Assembly: GCA_021163625.1 (NCBI GenBank)
Contig: JAGGTS010000065.1
Span: 1 to 14,639, forward strand
Reading direction: 5' to 3'
Origin: a bacterium
GTDB taxonomy: Bacteria; Patescibacteriota; Minisyncoccia; Minisyncoccales; CG1-02-41-26
Length of the DNA: 14,639 nt
Part shown: piece by piece, positions 11,983-14,639 of the stretch
How the letters are laid out: the number at the start of each line of letters is the position of its first letter
How positions within the stretch are numbered: position 1 is the first letter of the stretch
Made by a program: the position numbers and the translations under genes
Notes under the pieces: generated by a model
Database searches by the model: none
What the model was told of the DNA's origin: nothing
Seen by the model: only the letters and a program-made list of their open reading frames with translations

Positions 11983-14639
11983 TTAAGACGCAAATTTACG
12001 CCTAGTTATAAAATAATATTTAGTTGCTTCAATCAAAAATAAATTGATAAAACCAAACCCCAACACCATAATCCAGTCAAAAAAATTAAGCGCCTTGGTG
12101 CCAAGCAAAGATTGGAGGAAAGGTATATACAAAGCGCCAACCAAAGCAAGAACCCCAAGTAGCCAAGAAACAATTAAAGCTTTATTGGAAAAAATGTCAA
12201 TATGCCAAATATTTTGCCTTAAACTTTTGCAGGAAAAAATATAAAACAAGGAATCTATTGCCAAACCAGCAAAAATTACTGAACGAATATGGCTTATCTG
12301 GTAGTTAGAGTGCCTAATAAGGAAAAAGTATAGCAAGAGGAGAAAAAAATCTGTTATCAGCCCAATGATGAATATCAGAACTTTCATCTCTCTATTCAAA
12401 AGCTGTTCATTGTTCTTAGCGGGCTTTCGCCGCATCAAATCTTTTTCTTCAGGCTCAAAGGCCAAAGAAATGCTTGGAAGCCCGTCATTAATTAGATTAA
12501 CCCAAAGAATCTGAACGGCTGTAATTGGCAGTACCGTACCGGCAATTAGGCTTGCGCCAATCAAAACGGTTTCTGTAAAACTGTCAGAAAGAAGATAAGT
12601 AATAACTTTCCTTATGTTATCAATAATCGCCCTGCCTTCCTTAACAGCTACAAGAATCACTGAAAAACTGTTGTTCAGCAAAACAAGGTCTGATGACTCT
12701 TTTGCCACATCAGTTCCAGAGCCAAGGCTAATGCCAATATCCGCTTTTTCAAGGGCTGGAGCGTCGTTTATGCCATCTCCAGTCATAGCAACAATCTCTC
12801 CTTTTTCCTGTAACACCCCGACAATTCTAAACTTATGCCGAGGCTCAACCCTTGCGAAAACACTAATTTTAGGAAGCATTTCAGCGAGCTGCTGGTCAGA
12901 AATTTTATCAAGCTCTTTGCCCTCAATAGCGCCCTTGTCACTGCTTTTTTCATTTTCGCTTAAAATGCCAAGCTCCCTTGCCACTGCTTTTGCCGTAAGC
13001 AAATGGTCGCCCGTGACAATAATCGTCCGTATGCCCGCTTTTCTGCAAGAAGAGATTGCATCTTTAACATCATCACGCAAAGGGTCTTTCAGCCCGATAT
13101 ACCCAACAAAAATTAGGTCTTTTATATCTTTTACATCTAAATCTTCCTTTTGAACATCAAGCTTTTTATAGGCAACTGCAACAACTCGAATCCCCTTTGA
13201 TGTAAGATTCTCTAAATCTTTTTTTAGTCGTAAAATTGTTTTTTCATCAACCTGCTTTATTTCTTCTTTATCCTGAACAAAAGAGCTTAATCTAATAATA
13301 TTTTCCGGGGCCCCGCTTACATAAATTTCCTTTTTGCCAACACTATTGCCATTATCGCTATTGCCTTTGCCGCTAAAGTTTTTGTCTTCCACCAAAGCAG
13401 CAATAAACTTATTTTTTGAATCAAAAGGAATTTCGTTAACTTTTTTAAATTCTCTTTTTAAAACATATTCTTTAAAGCCCATTTTAAGGGCAGCAGAAAT
13501 TAAGGCTTTATCAGTCGGCCTCCCTTTAATTTTCCAAAAAGGCTCAGGCTGGTCAATATTTTCTACAAACGCTTCGTTTGCTAAAGCGGCAATTTTTATA
13601 GCCATCTCTTTGTTGCTGCTTATAATATCAGAAACCTCCATTTTCCCCTTGGTTAAGGTCAAAGTTTTATCTGTACAAATTACAGAAGTGCTCCCAAGGG
13701 TTTCAGCGGCTACAAGCTTCCTGACAAGGCCTTTCTTTTTTAAAATTCTTTGCATACCCAAAGCTAAAATTACCGTCATAGCAACAGGAAGCCCTTCCGG
13801 AACAGCAGAAACAGCGATTGCAACAGCGATTAAAAACATTTCAACAAAATTTCTGCCGCTAAATAAGCCCTCGATGAGAATAAATAAACAAACGAAAAGA
13901 ACTGCTATAGTGATAATTGTTGAAAGCCTTGAAAGCTTTCTTTGGTAAGGCGTTTTTCTCTCCTTGCTTTCTTCAAGAAGGTTTGAAATTTTTCCGACCT
14001 CTGTATCTTTGCCAACAGCCACGACAATAGCAAGCCCCTTGCCCTGCTCTACAAGGGTTCCCATATAAGCCATATTATCTCTGTCTGCCAATGGAGTGTT
14101 TTTTGGCAGGGCATCGGTAGTTTTGTAAGCAGAAATCCATTCTCCTGTCAATATTGCTTCGTTTATTTTAAGGTTGGAACTTTTAATAATTCTAGCGTCA
14201 GCAGGGACTTTATACCCTTCTCTCAAAACTATGATATCGCCGGGCACAAGATATTTTTGGAGAATTTCCATTTCTCTGCCAGCCCTGATACAAATTGCTT
14301 TCTGCTTTAATACCTTTTTTAATTTGCCAAGGGCTATTGAAGCTTTATATTCTTGGAAATAACCAACAACAGAGTTGATGCCAACAGCGGCAAAAATAAC
14401 AATGGCGTCGCTCCACTTTTCTAAAAATAATGAAATAATTCCGGCAACAACTAAAATATAAATCAGCGGGCTTTTAAATTGGCTAAGAAAAATCTTTGCT
14501 TTAGATAACGGCTTTTTCTCAGAAAGCTCATTATAGCCATATCTTTTTTGAAAATCAGAAACCTCTTTCCCGGAAAGCCCTATCTTTGGATTAACATTCA
14601 AAATTTCGGCTGTTTTATCGGCCGAAATGCTATGCCAGA
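11983..14639 (-). CDS. Type II P-type cation-transporting ATPase (calcium-pump-like), 5' end outside the window
   Basis: ATP-driven membrane pump, closest in motifs to Ca2+ or Mn2+ type IIA pumps. The frame stays open to the right edge: upstream of the TTG at 14599-14601 it encodes WHSISADKATEI, the usual start of the cation-ATPase N-terminal domain, so the true start lies just beyond 14639. Counting the TTG as 1, the order is an actuator domain with TGE (152-154), the M4 helix with PEGLP, phosphorylation motif around D311, a nucleotide domain, MTGDGINDAPAL hinge, and six C-terminal helices ending with NLINDGLPS in M6. Three signatures deviate: TGES is TGEW, DKTGTLT is DKTLTLT, and KGAPE is SGAPE. 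A Gly/Asn/Ser-rich insert precedes SGAPE. E of PEGLP, and N and D of M6, ligands of calcium site II, are kept; site I looks weaker. Followed by the antiporter gene. Confidence 0.94.
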   Translation of the reverse strand, partial: WHSISADKTAEILNVNPKIGLSGKEVSDFQKRYGYNELSEKKPLSKAKIFLSQFKSPLIYILVVAGIISLFLEKWSDAIVIFAAVGINSVVGYFQEYKASIALGKLKKVLKQKAICIRAGREMEILQKYLVPGDIIVLREGYKVPADARIIKSSNLKINEAILTGEWISAYKTTDALPKNTPLADRDNMAYMGTLVEQGKGLAIVVAVGKDTEVGKISNLLEESKERKTPYQRKLSRLSTIITIAVLFVCLFILIEGLFSGRNFVEMFLIAVAIAVSAVPEGLPVAMTVILALGMQRILKKKGLVRKLVAAETLGSTSVICTDKTLTLTKGKMEVSDIISSNKEMAIKIAALANEAFVENIDQPEPFWKIKGRPTDKALISAALKMGFKEYVLKREFKKVNEIPFDSKNKFIAALVEDKNFSGKGNSDNGNSVGKKEIYVSGAPENIIRLSSFVQDKEEIKQVDEKTILRLKKDLENLTSKGIRVVAVAYKKLDVQKEDLDVKDIKDLIFVGYIGLKDPLRDDVKDAISSCRKAGIRTIIVTGDHLLTAKAVARELGILSENEKSSDKGAIEGKELDKISDQQLAEMLPKISVFARVEPRHKFRIVGVLQEKGEIVAMTGDGINDAPALEKADIGISLGSGTDVAKESSDLVLLNNSFSVILVAVKEGRAIIDNIRKVITYLLSDSFTETVLIGASLIAGTVLPITAVQILWVNLINDGLPSISLAFEPEEKDLMRRKPAKNNEQLLNREMKVLIFIIGLITDFFLLLLYFFLIRHSNYQISHIRSVIFAGLAIDSLFYIFSCKSLRQNIWHIDIFSNKALIVSWLLGVLALVGALYIPFLQSLLGTKALNFFDWIMVLGFGFINLFLIEATKYYFITRRKFAS

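Noticed and set aside
12614..13153. Plus-strand open frame of 179 codons
   Set aside because: It is antisense to the P-type ATPase, whose motifs are unmistakable; the antisense product has no recognisable features. The same applies to the long antisense frames at 13334-13948, 8454-8873 and 9892-10297.
13660..13662. Alternative genetic code explaining the DKTLT change
   Set aside because: The codon is TTG, a normal Leu codon. UGA recoding known from some CPR lineages would not affect it, and no in-frame UGA was needed in any gene here.
14599..14601. TTG as the real start of the P-type ATPase
   Set aside because: The frame continues upstream with WHSISADKATEI, matching the family's N-terminus, so this TTG is an internal Leu codon and the start is beyond the window.

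Overview
The window is AT-rich and densely packed. It carries housekeeping genes in the style of the Candidate Phyla Radiation (Patescibacteria), probably a parcubacterial lineage. Pointers to this are a minimal DnaX with no tau-specific C-terminus, a RecR with a shortened Toprim loop, a large membrane-anchored VirD4/TraG-like ATPase with no secretion genes beside it, no recognisable Shine-Dalgarno sequence at any start, and very short leaders. The placement is inferred from gene style and not from any marker phylogeny.

Layout, left edge (1-850): the C-terminal tail of a PAP2-family phosphatase runs in from outside. A non-coding stretch with two hairpins follows, then a promoter and a tRNA-Gln(UUG) with an unusual C33. 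After that come a dense cluster of palindromes, an echo of the tRNA 3' end, and terminator-like hairpins. Positions 844-2674 (minus strand) hold dnaX and a GtrA-family membrane protein with an N-terminal extension.

Positions 2675-2959 are a divergent regulatory region. Positions 2960-6453 (plus strand) hold cysS, dnaB and recR; dnaB has its own near-consensus promoter so close to the start codon that its mRNA should be almost leaderless. Positions 6470-7764 (minus) hold rplU (bL21) and, upstream of it, rmuC, convergent with recR. Positions 7991-10909 (minus) hold a 133-residue charged helical protein followed by the 813-residue VirD4/TraG-like ATPase. Positions 11012-14639 (minus) hold a type II P-type cation ATPase, running off the right edge, followed 8 bases later by a Na+/Ca2+-exchanger family antiporter, probably one cation-export operon.

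Functionally there is a replication/repair set (clamp loader, replicative helicase, RecR, RmuC), a translation set (CysRS, bL21, tRNA-Gln), an envelope set (PAP2 and GtrA proteins), a cation-export pair, and an unassigned DNA- or protein-pumping ATPase with its small partner. The points most worth following are the P-type ATPase with three altered signature motifs, the palindrome cluster with its tRNA-end echo, the C33 tRNA-Gln, the VirD4-like ATPase pair, and the promoter and leader architecture.
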